Shown: positions 18,131-26,835 of the stretch, piece after piece
Position numbering within the stretch: position 1 is the stretch's first letter
Layout of the letters: each line of letters opens with the position of its first letter
NCBI GenBank assembly: GCA_017399485.1
Contig: JAFQCA010000048.1
Span: forward strand, 62,001-126,000
DNA: 64,000 bases
From: Alistipes sp.
GTDB taxonomy: Bacteria; Bacteroidota; Bacteroidia; Bacteroidales; Rikenellaceae
Reading direction: 5' to 3'
The notes under the pieces: generated by a model
Told to the model about the DNA's origin: nothing
What the model saw: only the letters and a program-made list of their open reading frames with translations
The model's database searches: none
Made by a program: the position numbers and the translations under genes

Positions 18131-19165
18131 ATGTTTGACGAAAGACTTTTTTACTACATTCACGGTATTGCGACTATGTTCTTTCTGTTGGAAGGACTAC
18201 GGCGTTTCCGTAATAAAAAAGGTGAACGATTGAACAAAATATGTGGTTATATACTACTATATTGGAGTGTTCTGGAGTTTAAGGACTTGCTACTATACCC
18301 CACTAACATCATTCGCGAGACCTATTTATCAAACCTACTAATATTATTCGATATTACGGCAGTACCTGCAGGTTGTTTCTTTATTATCGAGTTGCTCTAT
18401 TCGGGGTGGTGTACTCTGCGACGTACGCTTTGGATTATATCTCCATTCGTATTAGGCATCATAGCCTATACCATCACAGCACAAGTATGGGTTTACAATC
18501 TCTTTTTTATCTTCGTCGGGATTTTCTCTGTATGTTTTTTGATTCAGTTACCCTACGCCATTCGACGCTATAATCGCTATCTGGTCGACAACTATTCTAA
18601 CACAGAACATATCAACATCAGTTGGCTAAAAGGTGTTGCTGTGATGCTTACAATATGTCTGGTTGTATGGATATACTCCTGCTACCACTCCTCTTGGATA
18701 GTCGATAGCATCTATCAGTTGGTGTTGATGACGATGTGGGCACTCATACTATTTTTTGCCGACCGACAGCAGACTGTCCGATTTGACACCACTCAAATAG
18801 CTGCTGAAAATGTTTCTGAAGCCTTTCCTATTGCCAAATTAAAAGAGGCTATGACAAAAGACCAGATTTGGTTAAACCCACATTTGACACTCTCTGATTT
18901 GGCGTCACACATAGGGACCAACAGAACCTATCTATCGAATTGTTTGAACAAGACTCTCAACACCACTTTCTACGACTACATCAACCATTACCGCTTGGAG
19001 GCGGCATTAAAACATTTGGATAATCCCGACTCAAATATCACTATTGCAGAGATTGCCGAGTCGTGTGGTTTTAATTCACTTTCGACATTCCGTCGAGTCT
19101 TTATGCGCGCCAAAGGTTGTACTTTTGCCGAATATCGCCAACAAATCACACAAAAAACAGAGTAA
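18131..19165 (+). CDS. AraC-family regulator with N-terminal membrane domain
   Basis: A 344-residue protein. Residues 1-220 hold about six to seven hydrophobic helices (for example VLGIIAYTITAQVWVYNLFF). Residues about 235-344 form an AraC-type DNA-binding domain with two HTH motifs: LASHIGTNRTYLSNCLN and IAEIAESCGFNSLSTFRRVF. Membrane-anchored AraC proteins like this are common in Bacteroidota and probably sense an envelope or extracellular signal directly. The next genes downstream (19282 and 20426) are unknown membrane proteins and could be targets, but they have their own -7 box. No operator can be identified. Confidence 0.86.
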   Translation: MFDERLFYYIHGIATMFFLLEGLRRFRNKKGERLNKICGYILLYWSVLEFKDLLLYPTNIIRETYLSNLLILFDITAVPAGCFFIIELLYSGWCTLRRTLWIISPFVLGIIAYTITAQVWVYNLFFIFVGIFSVCFLIQLPYAIRRYNRYLVDNYSNTEHINISWLKGVAVMLTICLVVWIYSCYHSSWIVDSIYQLVLMTMWALILFFADRQQTVRFDTTQIAAENVSEAFPIAKLKEAMTKDQIWLNPHLTLSDLASHIGTNRTYLSNCLNKTLNTTFYDYINHYRLEAALKHLDNPDSNITIAEIAESCGFNSLSTFRRVFMRAKGCTFAEYRQQITQKTE

Positions 19166-19234
19166 ACACTGCACTATTTACCGTTTGAAACGTCGTTTTT
19201 GTTTTGTTGATAGGCTCTGCGAAGGGTTATATTC

Positions 19235-19242
19235 TAACTTTG
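19235..19242 (+). promoter_or_regulatory. -7 promoter element upstream of the unknown membrane protein
   Basis: TAACTTTG matches TAnnTTTG and lies 40 bp upstream of the ATG at 19282. No TTTG at the correct -33 distance is visible, so the promoter may need an activator; the AraC protein just upstream is a candidate. Confidence 0.45.
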
Positions 19243-19281
19243 TAATACCCGAACAGAACTAACAACAAACTTAAATACGTT

Positions 19282-20364
19282 ATGAAACGACTATTCTTAC
19301 TACTCGCTCTACTCTTTACCTATGTCATTACATCGGCACAAGAGTTTATCATCAACCCCTGGGGTGCTGACGAGTTACAGTGTTATGCAGTCAGCAAATC
19401 GGCTGAAGGTTTTAGCGTTAATTACAATGAAGAGGAAGGATTAAACTTCGCCGAGGGTACAAGCATCCAAAAAATAGGCGAGAGCGATAATGGATATTAC
19501 TACATCTTCGAGCACGAAGGCAAATATTTTGCAGCCAATCGACAAGAACTAATATTCAGCAGCAACAACCCCGAGGATGTGGAAAATCCTCTCAGCGAGA
19601 AGATTCAGGCACGAGGTTCTACGCTTGGTAAGTTCTATGGTTCAAGTTCAGCCATTACCGCAATTATAATAACAATGGCTATTGCGGCCCTCATTGCACT
19701 CTTCTATCTTAAATTTAATATCGGTGCACTGCGACCTATATTCCTTCTTGCTATTCCAACAGCCATTCTATGCATCTCACTTATCGAGGTTGTCGGTTAT
19801 CTGAAATTCGGAATGGATATGTTCTGGTGGTGCGAGTATGACCGCTACGGTTTCTTTGGCTCGCTCTTCCGTGTAATTCCGTTTATGATAGTGATGGTCG
19901 CACAACTCTACAGCATCAAGGTCTACGAGATAGGACTTGCCTTCAACGATTCGAAGTCCGATGCAAACATACCAAGAAAGATTAGTGTCAAGCCCGCATT
20001 TATCAGTCTGGCTATATGTGTACCCATATTTTTGGTTGTAGTATTCACAATGGCAGGACTGGACCTTCAAGGTATCTGGATGGACATCGCTGCTATCGTG
20101 GCATTCCTCGGCTCGTTGGGTGTAGGTGTGTTCATCACGCTGAAGCGCAACATCAAAGCGTGGGGAGCAATCAACGGTATGTGGGTTACGATATTTACCA
20201 TAGTCTATTGTCTGGGCTGCATCGTATCGGGCATAGGGCTCATCGTGCTAATTTTCAAGATTATCTTCCAAATGCTCGTTGTAATTGGTACGCTATTCAT
20301 ATTAGCGTGCATTACTCCGCGTCGTCGTTACGTCAGGAATGGTCGTGTCTACGAGGAGTATTAA
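19282..20364 (+). CDS. Polytopic membrane protein of unknown function
   Basis: A 360-residue protein I cannot assign. A signal peptide (1-20, ITSAQ) is followed by an exported domain of about 95 residues (WGADELQCYAVSKSAEGFSVNYNEEEGLNFAEGT, split by short polar turns). Then come about seven TM helices (about 120-142, 148-170, 190-208, 238-258, 265-285, 295-318 and 322-342). A positively charged tail ends in RRRYVRNGRVYEEY. Such an exported domain plus helices suggests a sensor or channel, but this is only topology. It is followed after 61 bp by a small single-TM protein; they are likely co-transcribed. Confidence 0.65.
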   Translation: MKRLFLLLALLFTYVITSAQEFIINPWGADELQCYAVSKSAEGFSVNYNEEEGLNFAEGTSIQKIGESDNGYYYIFEHEGKYFAANRQELIFSSNNPEDVENPLSEKIQARGSTLGKFYGSSSAITAIIITMAIAALIALFYLKFNIGALRPIFLLAIPTAILCISLIEVVGYLKFGMDMFWWCEYDRYGFFGSLFRVIPFMIVMVAQLYSIKVYEIGLAFNDSKSDANIPRKISVKPAFISLAICVPIFLVVVFTMAGLDLQGIWMDIAAIVAFLGSLGVGVFITLKRNIKAWGAINGMWVTIFTIVYCLGCIVSGIGLIVLIFKIIFQMLVVIGTLFILACITPRRRYVRNGRVYEEY

Positions 20365-20425
20365 CAGACGAATATTCACCGAAAAAAAATAATAACCATA
20401 AGTATTAATTAAAAACCATTTCGTT

Positions 20426-20710
20426 ATGAGTTCAGGAAAAAGCAGTTTCATTGGCAGTTATGCCCGTTTTTGTCTTTCAGGTTTCGGTTTGGGTGCTGAT
20501 GCAGCCAAAGCAGTAGGTGTTGTCGTGTTGATACTGACAATCGTTTTTGTTGTCGCTATTTACATCATCAAATGGATTGTACAGTTATTCCTCCGTAACA
20601 AGAAGAAAAAGGAAGAAGCTGCACAGCAGGTCGTAGCACAACAGGATGTACCTCAAGCGACTCCTGAGGTAGAGACAAAGGTTGAGGAGGCATCGACTGT
20701 AACAGAGTAA
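20426..20710 (+). CDS. Small single-pass membrane protein of unknown function
   Basis: A 94-residue protein. Residues 1-25 are short and Gly/Ser-rich. One strong TM helix (about 27-52, VVVLILTIVFVVAIYIIKWIV) is followed by a Lys/Arg patch (RNKKKKEE) and an acidic, Gln/Val/Thr-rich tail. This gives an N-out/C-in single-pass topology by the positive-inside rule. No family recognised. It is the last gene before a perfect terminator hairpin. Confidence 0.6.
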   Translation: MSSGKSSFIGSYARFCLSGFGLGADAAKAVGVVVLILTIVFVVAIYIIKWIVQLFLRNKKKKEEAAQQVVAQQDVPQATPEVETKVEEASTVTE

Positions 20711-20722
20711 CCAAACTACACA

Positions 20723-20767
20723 AAAGATATGAGGCTACAGACTTAAAATCAGTAGCCTCATATCTTT
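20723..20767. terminator. Bidirectional terminator
   Basis: A perfect 16-bp stem, AAAGATATGAGGCTAC (20723-20738) with its complement 20752-20767. It lies between the convergent small membrane protein gene and WG-repeat gene, with A/T-rich flanks on both sides. Confidence 0.8.
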
Positions 20768-20782
20768 ATACATTATGGATAT

Positions 20783-21382
20783 CTATCGTTTCAAGCGCGA
20801 CAAAGATGACCTTGCATCCATAGAACTTTCGAAATTGGGTTGAATCACCCACTTATTCGAGCGGTCAATAACGCCCCAACCTCCGCCTACGACCTTCACT
20901 ATAGCAAACCCATCATCATCGAAATTATATCCGTTCTCGTATTGAGGCTCAATTTGCCACTTGCCAAGATGGTTCAAATAACCATATCGCTCCGTTGCAG
21001 GGTCTTCGGCTATCCACATCTCAAGCCCCACCATTCGACCTTTGCGTATTGAACGAATAGCACCGTCACAATCCAGCGAAGAGGAGAACACAGGCTGCAC
21101 AATCCATTGTCCCAACGGATTGATTACACCATAATAACTACCTTGTCTCACTCGTGCCATTCCATCGGTAAAACTACCTGCATATTTGAACTGCGGAGGA
21201 ATCGCCCATATACCAAAATCATTCAGATAACCATACAAGCCCGTCGCTCGGTCCTCTGTAGGAGTAAGAGATTTACCCGCCAACTGCACCTTATCACCTA
21301 TAGGCAAATAACTTGAATATAAGAGTGGCGAGCATGACGAAACAATCCACGCAACGACAAACAAGAGAAGTTTATGTCTCAT
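20783..21382 (-). CDS. WG-repeat lipoprotein
   Basis: A protein of about 199 residues. The signal peptide ends in a lipobox-like IVSSC at residues 13-17, so it is a probable lipoprotein. The mature part contains three WG-type beta repeats of about 40-50 residues: GLYGYLNDFGIWAIPPQFKYAG, YYGVINPLGQWIVQPVF and the RYGYLNHLGKWQIEPQY block, with a last partial copy at GWGVIDRSNKWVIQPNF. WG repeats are common in surface proteins but lack a defined function. Start: I chose the ATG at 21382. A longer frame from 21409 would start inside the promoter (-33 CAA/TTG at 21434-21436, -7 at 21407-21414 on the minus strand, 19-bp spacing). Confidence 0.8.
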   Translation of the reverse strand: MRHKLLLFVVAWIVSSCSPLLYSSYLPIGDKVQLAGKSLTPTEDRATGLYGYLNDFGIWAIPPQFKYAGSFTDGMARVRQGSYYGVINPLGQWIVQPVFSSSLDCDGAIRSIRKGRMVGLEMWIAEDPATERYGYLNHLGKWQIEPQYENGYNFDDDGFAIVKVVGGGWGVIDRSNKWVIQPNFESSMDARSSLSRLKR

Positions 21383-21406
21383 ACTAAATAAAAATTTGGT
21401 CTTCCA

Positions 21407-21436
21407 CAAATGTACATTTCACATTATAGAAGACCA
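21407..21436 (-). promoter_or_regulatory. Promoter for the WG-repeat lipoprotein gene
   Basis: On the minus strand, TTG (21436-21434), 19 bp, then TACATTTG (21414-21407) match the Bacteroidota consensus. It fixes the gene start downstream, at 21382. Confidence 0.7.
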
Positions 21437-21507
21437 AACCATACGGTATATTTTACTCTATGATACGTAAAAAAGGCATTGTATGAGATTTATCGCCACC
21501 AAAATCC

Positions 21508-22416
21508 CTATTTATTCCTGCTCCACAAGCCGCGTGAGATGTTTAGGCGCATAAGAATCAAATAGTAGCCCTTACGCCATTGCAGGGTGATGGTATACCA
21601 TAGGGCAATAAGCAACGTCGCTACCCACTTGCTTAACTCCACAAAACGCACTCGCCACACTCGGCGATAGAGACGGGCCCGACGCAACTGGCTCACGCCC
21701 ACATTGTAACTCAATCTGGCAAAATACTCCTTCGTGAGTTTCTCCCGCGGAATGATATGATACATAACAGCCGTCGGCACATAATAATACTTTGCATCGG
21801 CTATCTGCAAACGCTCAAACAAATCACACTCCTCACCACCGATAAGCGACTCTCCGCTATATCCAAGCGAGGTATCAAACACTCCGTAACGACGTATAGC
21901 GCTCCTACGCAAAGCCATATTACCACCTCCCGGAACACGGCCCTTAGGGAATTCACGAACCTCCTCGCCAAAATACATCGTATTGGCTATCGGGCGCTCG
22001 GTATAACACGACATCCATCGTGGACGGCCTGTCGGATACCGAGCCACAATCGGGCCACCTGCCGCTACGGCTTCGGGTACGTCATCAAATAGTCTTATAT
22101 ATGCAGCAACAAAATCCTCAGCTATATGCTCATCATCGTCAATGATAGCGATATATTCGCCTACACTCTCCCTTATACCGCGATTACGAGCATACGAAAG
22201 GCCCTGATTGGGCTCATCGACTATTCTTAGATTATATTCGGGATGCCCGCTGGCAAATTCAGCGAAACACTCTGAAGTGTTGTCCGACGAATTATTATTT
22301 ACCACCACACACTCCCACTCTTGGGCAGGAGCGCTCTGACGGATAACCGATTTCAAGGCATCGAGCAATAAAGTTGCACGATTATAGGTTGCTATTACAA
22401 TCGAAAGTCTTATCAT
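21508..22416 (-). CDS. Family 2 glycosyltransferase
   Basis: A 302-residue GT-A fold enzyme that adds sugars to a lipid-linked or surface glycan at the cytoplasmic face. The N-terminus IRLSIVIATYNRATLLLDALKSVIRQ is the classic GT2 nucleotide-sugar motif. VVNNNSSDNTS and IAIIDDDEH (metal-binding DxD, around residue 95) follow. GGEECDLFERL supplies the acceptor-side ED signature. A hydrophobic helix near 260-278 (WVATLLIALWYTITL) suggests membrane attachment. It is a lone gene with its own promoter, not in a visible polysaccharide cluster. Donor and acceptor unknown. Confidence 0.88.
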   Translation of the reverse strand: MIRLSIVIATYNRATLLLDALKSVIRQSAPAQEWECVVVNNNSSDNTSECFAEFASGHPEYNLRIVDEPNQGLSYARNRGIRESVGEYIAIIDDDEHIAEDFVAAYIRLFDDVPEAVAAGGPIVARYPTGRPRWMSCYTERPIANTMYFGEEVREFPKGRVPGGGNMALRRSAIRRYGVFDTSLGYSGESLIGGEECDLFERLQIADAKYYYVPTAVMYHIIPREKLTKEYFARLSYNVGVSQLRRARLYRRVWRVRFVELSKWVATLLIALWYTITLQWRKGYYLILMRLNISRGLWSRNK

Positions 22417-22455
22417 AAAACCAAATCGTTACACAAAAAACGCATTTCCTTATTG

Positions 22456-22485
22456 CAAATATACAAAAATCGGCCAAAAATACAA
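22456..22485 (-). promoter_or_regulatory. Promoter for the GT2 gene
   Basis: On the minus strand, TTG (22485-22483), 19 bp, then TATATTTG (22463-22456). The GT2 ATG lies 40 bp downstream. Confidence 0.7.
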
Positions 22486-22537
22486 TCTTCTCGTGAGTAG
22501 AAAGCATTTTTATGTCGGACTATTGTAAGGTTTTACC

Positions 22538-22545
22538 TATCTTTG
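22538..22545 (+). promoter_or_regulatory. -7 promoter element for the nhaC-like gene
   Basis: TATCTTTG matches TAnnTTTG, 19 bp before the ATG at 22565. No good -33 box is seen. Confidence 0.5.
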
Positions 22546-22564
22546 TGGCCATATAACACTAAAG

Positions 22565-24010
22565 ATGGAGAACAAAACAACTATAAAACACCCGTCGATT
22601 GCAGTATCGGCAATACCGCTATTGGTGCTTATCACGATGCTGGCCCTGACAATCAAACTCTTTGGCGGCGATGCCATAGCGGGAGGCAGCCAACTCTCAC
22701 TACTCACCGCATCTGCCGTATGTGCCACTATAGCCATAGTGGGTTACAAATGTTCGTGGCAGCAGTTAGAAGATGCTTTTGTCGCAAATATGCGCAGTGC
22801 TACGCCTGCCATAATCATACTTCTACTCATCGGAGCCATAGCAGGTACCTGGATGGCCAGCGGTGTAATTCCTACGCTGATATATTATGGATTGAAGATT
22901 CTGAGCCCCTCAATATTCCTGCCCGCATCGTGTATTATATGCGCTATAGTATCATTGCTGACAGGTTCATCGTGGACCACAATAGCCACCATAGGCGTAG
23001 CATTGATGGGCATAGGGGATGCAATGGGGTTCAGCGAAGGATGGATAGCGGGAGCAATTATTTCGGGTGCATACTTTGGCGACAAGATATCGGTAATGAG
23101 CGATACCACAGTGTTGGCTTCTTCAACTTCGGAGGTCCCAATTTTTTCGCATATAAAATATATGCTTTCAACCACCTCAATATCGCTCTTTATAGCCGTC
23201 GTTGTATTCAGCATAGTGAGTTTTACGGCCACACCTGAGGCTACAGTCGATATTTTGGCTATCGAACAGGCCCTGCAAGCCACATTCAACCTTTCACCGT
23301 GGCTTTTACTTGTACCTGTTTTTACAGGTCTACTCATCGCCAAACGGTTGCCTGCAATAATTACACTTTTCGCTTCGGCTCTTATGGCCGCCATAGCGAT
23401 GTTGCTGTTTCAGCCTCAAATTATCCAGGAGATAGCACCAGAGTCATCAAGCCTATCATCGATATACGCCATTATACAATGTGCGACAAGCGAGACGGCC
23501 ATCGAAACAGGGAATGCCCAACTCAACGATTTGGTTGCCACAAGCGGTATGGGCGGTATGATGGATACCATTTGGTTAATCATCTGCGCAATGTGTTTCG
23601 GAGGTGTGATGTATGGTAGTGGTATGCTCTCTGCCATCTCGCAGATATTTTTGCGCATTGCACACCGCACAGTGAGTGTCGTAAGTTCGACGGTATGTTC
23701 AGGAATCTTCTTTAACCTTACCACAGGAGACCAATATATATCCATCATCCTGACAAGCAACCTCTTCAGACAACTATATGACGACAGAGGGCTTGAGCGT
23801 AGACTTCTGAGCCGTAGCGTCGAGGATGCCGCAACCGTCACATCGGTACTTATCCCCTGGAATTCGTGCGGTATGGCGCAATCTACGGTTTTGGGTGTAG
23901 CAACCCTTACATATCTCCCCTACTGCATCTTCAACTTAGTCAGTCCCTTAGTCTCTATTCTGGTGGCGGCCATAGGTTACAATATCAAAAAGCGAGAGAG
24001 CAATGCGTAA
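22565..24010 (+). CDS. nhaC: NhaC-family Na+/H+ antiporter
   Basis: A 481-residue inner-membrane transporter with about 11-12 hydrophobic helices. The central region LTGSSWTTIATIGVALMGIG and the segment GAYFGDKISVMSDTTVLASS are characteristic of the NhaC family, which exchanges Na+ (or organic acids such as malate/lactate) for protons. The second half repeats the fold (TGDQYISIILTSNLFRQLY and AATVTSVLIPWNSCGMAQS). The gene overlaps the following HAD phosphatase gene by 8 bp, so they are translationally coupled. Exact substrate within NhaC is not readable. Confidence 0.88.
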   Translation: MENKTTIKHPSIAVSAIPLLVLITMLALTIKLFGGDAIAGGSQLSLLTASAVCATIAIVGYKCSWQQLEDAFVANMRSATPAIIILLLIGAIAGTWMASGVIPTLIYYGLKILSPSIFLPASCIICAIVSLLTGSSWTTIATIGVALMGIGDAMGFSEGWIAGAIISGAYFGDKISVMSDTTVLASSTSEVPIFSHIKYMLSTTSISLFIAVVVFSIVSFTATPEATVDILAIEQALQATFNLSPWLLLVPVFTGLLIAKRLPAIITLFASALMAAIAMLLFQPQIIQEIAPESSSLSSIYAIIQCATSETAIETGNAQLNDLVATSGMGGMMDTIWLIICAMCFGGVMYGSGMLSAISQIFLRIAHRTVSVVSSTVCSGIFFNLTTGDQYISIILTSNLFRQLYDDRGLERRLLSRSVEDAATVTSVLIPWNSCGMAQSTVLGVATLTYLPYCIFNLVSPLVSILVAAIGYNIKKRESNA

Positions 24011-24662
24011 CAGACTTTTTATTTTTGACCTTGACGGCACACTGCTCAATACGATAGGAGATTTGGCCGTAGGATGCGATTATATGCTTTCGTTGCGTGG
24101 TCTTAAGACACACACATATGAAGAGTATTGTTCGTTTGTCGGTAACGGCATTATGCGCCTTGTTGAGCGAGCCCTGCCGGAAGAGTTACGCACGGAGGAT
24201 TATATCAAGGCTGCCCGTAAGGATTTTGTGGATTACTATATTGACCACATTGACGCTCACACCGTACCTTACGACGGGATGGTCGATTTGGTTTATACCC
24301 TCCAGAGACGAGGGGCTAAGTTGGCCGTAGCATCCAACAAGTTTCAAGCAGGAACAGAAAAATTGATAAAAAAATTCTTCCCCGAAATCGACTGGGTTGA
24401 GATTTGCGGCAACCGCGAAGGAGTACCATTAAAGCCCGACACGGCTCTTGTGGATATGATTCTCGACAAGGCGGGCGTTGAGCGCCAAGGTTGTGTTATG
24501 ATTGGCGATTCGGGGGTAGATATACAGACCGCACACAATGCAGGCATTACATCGGTAGGAGTTAGTTGGGGATTCCGCTCTCGCTCGGAATTGGAGGAGA
24601 ACGGAGCCGATTACATTGCCGATGACGCCACCGAGTTACTACATATATTAGAAAATCTTTAG
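24003..24662 (+). CDS. HAD-superfamily phosphatase (phosphoglycolate phosphatase-like)
   Basis: A 219-residue HAD hydrolase. Motif I FDLDGTLLNT holds the nucleophile Asp at about residue 8-10. The cap domain follows from about 20-80. Motif II is VASNKF, motif III is the Lys in LKPDTALVDM, and motif IV is MIGDSGVDIQTA. It resembles Gph, but many members of this subgroup dephosphorylate other small molecules. It starts 8 bp before the end of nhaC and ends at a terminator whose stem begins with its own stop codon. Confidence 0.88.
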   Translation: MRNRLFIFDLDGTLLNTIGDLAVGCDYMLSLRGLKTHTYEEYCSFVGNGIMRLVERALPEELRTEDYIKAARKDFVDYYIDHIDAHTVPYDGMVDLVYTLQRRGAKLAVASNKFQAGTEKLIKKFFPEIDWVEICGNREGVPLKPDTALVDMILDKAGVERQGCVMIGDSGVDIQTAHNAGITSVGVSWGFRSRSELEENGADYIADDATELLHILENL

Positions 24663-24688
24663 GCGCGACACACTCCGCATCGCGCCTA
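24660..24688. terminator. Bidirectional terminator between HAD and sigma-54 activator genes
   Basis: A 9-bp GC-rich stem TAGGCGCGA (24660-24668) with TCGCGCCTA (24680-24688). It begins at the HAD stop codon; AT-rich sequence follows. Confidence 0.7.
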
Positions 24689-24696
24689 ATTCTCAT

Positions 24697-25833
24697 TTAG
24701 CAATACTGCTCAACATCTTGTAGAGTTATTCGCTCGGCACTCAAAATCATAAGACGCTCTACGACATTTCTTAATTCGCGGATATTACCCGTCCACGGCA
24801 TAGCCTTTAGAGCCGCCATAGCCTCTACATCTACCTTTTTGGGTTGCATATTATGTTCAGCGGCTATTTTTTCAATAAAATAGTGTACCAACTCGGCAAT
24901 ATCGCCTGCCCGCTCGCGCAAAGGCGGCACTTTAATCACTATAACACTCAAGCGATGGTATAAATCCTCTCGGAAATTACCCTTCGCTATCTCGGCTCTG
25001 ATATCTTTGTTGGTTGCAGCCACAACCCTGACATCAACTACGACATCCTTATCGCTACCAACGCGACTAATCTTATTCTCCTGCAACGCTCTCAGCACTT
25101 TGGCCTGCGCCGAAAGCGACATATCGCCTATCTCATCCATAAAGAGAGTTCCGCCGTTAGCCTGCTCAAATTTACCCTTGCGTTGTTTAATAGCCGAAGT
25201 AAAAGCCCCTCGCTCGTGCCCAAAGAGTTCACTCTCGATTAACTCCGACGGAATAGCGGCACAATTCACCTCGACAAATGGGCCTGCAGCACGCGCACTC
25301 TTATCGTGCAGCCAGCGGGCAACCAACTCCTTGCCCGTTCCGTTCTCGCCCATAATCAAGACTCGGGCATCCGACGGGGCTACCCTATCGATTAATTGTC
25401 GAACACGCTGAATCGCCACCGACGACCCTATTATCTGCTCGGTCATACTCCCTCCACGACGTTTTGTCTTCGAAGGCGCAATAACAGGTACTGCGGCATC
25501 ATCCTCCTCACGCTCAACAATACGCTTCATAGAGCATAGCAGACGATTCATATCGACAGGAGCCGTAATATAATCCTCAGCCCCGTTTCTGACCGCCATT
25601 ACCGCTCCATCAATCGAGCCCGAGGATGTCACTATAATAAATGGTACGCCAAGAGTAGCCTCGTCGCCACTACTACCATCCGAGAGTATGACATCATACC
25701 CACGACGCGCACATACACTCTCACTCACCTCATCGCGTCGCGCCACAGTAGTAGCAAATCCTTCGAATTCCAATCTCTCACGCAACGTGTTTCGCATACT
25801 TTTTGATTGTTCTAATATTAAAACCTTTGCCAT
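24697..25833 (-). CDS. Sigma-54 activator-like ATPase with degenerate receiver and no DNA-binding domain
   Basis: A 378-residue NtrC-type protein with odd features. The N-terminal receiver (1-105) keeps a possible phospho-acceptor Asp52 (VILSD). It lacks the acidic pair near residue 8 (VLILEQS) and has Ala91 where the conserved Lys should be (ITAPVD). The AAA+ domain (133-350) is complete: Walker A GENGTGKE (162-169), Walker B GGTLFMDEIGD, Arg-finger region REDLYHRL. The sigma-54 loop reads GAFTSA instead of GAFTGA (209-214). The protein ends at residue 378, just after the AAA+ lid, with no Fis-type HTH. I chose the ATG at 25833 because a promoter lies just upstream; the frame is open to 25977. 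Confidence 0.85.
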   Translation of the reverse strand: MAKVLILEQSKSMRNTLRERLEFEGFATTVARRDEVSESVCARRGYDVILSDGSSGDEATLGVPFIIVTSSGSIDGAVMAVRNGAEDYITAPVDMNRLLCSMKRIVEREEDDAAVPVIAPSKTKRRGGSMTEQIIGSSVAIQRVRQLIDRVAPSDARVLIMGENGTGKELVARWLHDKSARAAGPFVEVNCAAIPSELIESELFGHERGAFTSAIKQRKGKFEQANGGTLFMDEIGDMSLSAQAKVLRALQENKISRVGSDKDVVVDVRVVAATNKDIRAEIAKGNFREDLYHRLSVIVIKVPPLRERAGDIAELVHYFIEKIAAEHNMQPKKVDVEAMAALKAMPWTGNIRELRNVVERLMILSAERITLQDVEQYC

Positions 25834-25872
25834 ATTTTGATTTTTGAGATTTTTACACTTACTTTGCAGAAC

Positions 25873-25903
25873 CAAAGATAGCCTCTTTATTCGGGGATTC
25901 CAA
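25873..25903 (-). promoter_or_regulatory. Promoter for the sigma-54 activator-like gene
   Basis: On the minus strand, TTG (25903-25901), 20 bp, then TATCTTTG (25880-25873). It places the start of transcription about 35 bp before the ATG at 25833 and argues against a start at 25977. Confidence 0.7.
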
Positions 25904-26056
25904 TCTACGCAGGCCGTGGCCGCCGAATGGGGAGTAGCACTTTTATAATCCTTAAACGTCATATAATTCACGACCAAAAAGTCTCGATAAAAAACGTGTT
26001 GGAGTATTCATTTGCGATGTGCAGATGATAAAAAAGATGAAAGCAAGCAGTTGTCT

Positions 26057-26740
26057 ATGAAAAAAAATTACAATTACACTCGCCACAAACTCTATCTTCC
26101 TGAGTATGGCCGCCATATACACAAAATGGTTGACCATTTGATGACAATCGAGGATAGAGAACAACGCAATCGTCAGGCACAAGCCGTCATAGCCGTTATG
26201 GGCAATCTTCAGCCCCTACTGCGCGATACGGCTGATTTTACTCACAAACTATGGGACCATCTATTCATTATGTCTGATTTTCAATTAGATGTAGATTCTC
26301 CATATCCACGTCCCACCAGAGAGGAGTTGACGATTGCACCCCGCAAGATGAACTATTCGCAAGGGCCTATTCGATATAAGCACTATGGCAAATACGTTGG
26401 ACGTATGTTGCGTGCATTGGGCGAGGAGACAAACCACGAAGCCGTAAATGTCGCTGTCGAGGAGTTGGCCCGTTATATGCGTGCCAAAAGTTTCGAATAC
26501 AATCAGGAGCATCCCAACAACGAAATTATCATAAAAGATATAAAGCAGATGTCTGAAGGTACTATCGAATTGGATGAAATTGCTTTGAATAATCTCCGAA
26601 GTGATTATAAACAACACCTTTCGCAACGTGCCGCAAAACCCCAACAACGCACCGCACAGAAGGCTGGCCAGAAGAATCAGCAAAAGAACCAGCACTCCGC
26701 ACAGCGTAACAAGCCAAACCAACGTCAGCAAAAAAAATAG
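26057..26740 (+). CDS. DUF4290 protein of Bacteroidota, function unknown
   Basis: A 227-residue cytoplasmic protein whose N-terminus NYNTRHKLYLPEYGRHIHKMVDHL-like block and all-helical pattern match DUF4290, a family confined to Bacteroidota. The core (1-185) contains PYPRPTREELTIAPRKMNY and EEYANNEIIIKDIKQMSEG-like motifs. The last 40 residues are a low-complexity Gln/Lys/Asn tail (AQKAGQKNQQKNQH) typical of disordered, possibly nucleic-acid-binding extensions. I chose the ATG at 26057. A frame open from 26012 would add 15 residues but would begin at a weak -7-like box (TTCATTTG at 26007-26014). Confidence 0.75.
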   Translation: MKKNYNYTRHKLYLPEYGRHIHKMVDHLMTIEDREQRNRQAQAVIAVMGNLQPLLRDTADFTHKLWDHLFIMSDFQLDVDSPYPRPTREELTIAPRKMNYSQGPIRYKHYGKYVGRMLRALGEETNHEAVNVAVEELARYMRAKSFEYNQEHPNNEIIIKDIKQMSEGTIELDEIALNNLRSDYKQHLSQRAAKPQQRTAQKAGQKNQQKNQHSAQRNKPNQRQQKK

Positions 26741-26777
26741 CCGCAACTGCTTATCAATATACAATTCACACAAGTAA

Positions 26778-26809
26778 TTTGCGTTATTTTTGAAAAAATG
26801 TTATATTTG
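26778..26809 (+). promoter_or_regulatory. Promoter for the thioredoxin-like lipoprotein operon
   Basis: TTTG (26778-26781), 20 bp, then TATATTTG (26802-26809). Transcription should start near 26815, so the ATG at 26818 would leave almost no leader and the ATG at 26836 fits better. Confidence 0.7.
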
Positions 26810-26835
26810 TATTCTGTATGAAACAACTGTCGAGA

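Noticed and set aside
25834..25977. Longer N-terminus of the sigma-54 activator-like protein
   Set aside because: It lacks conserved residues, and a promoter at 25873-25903 lies inside it.
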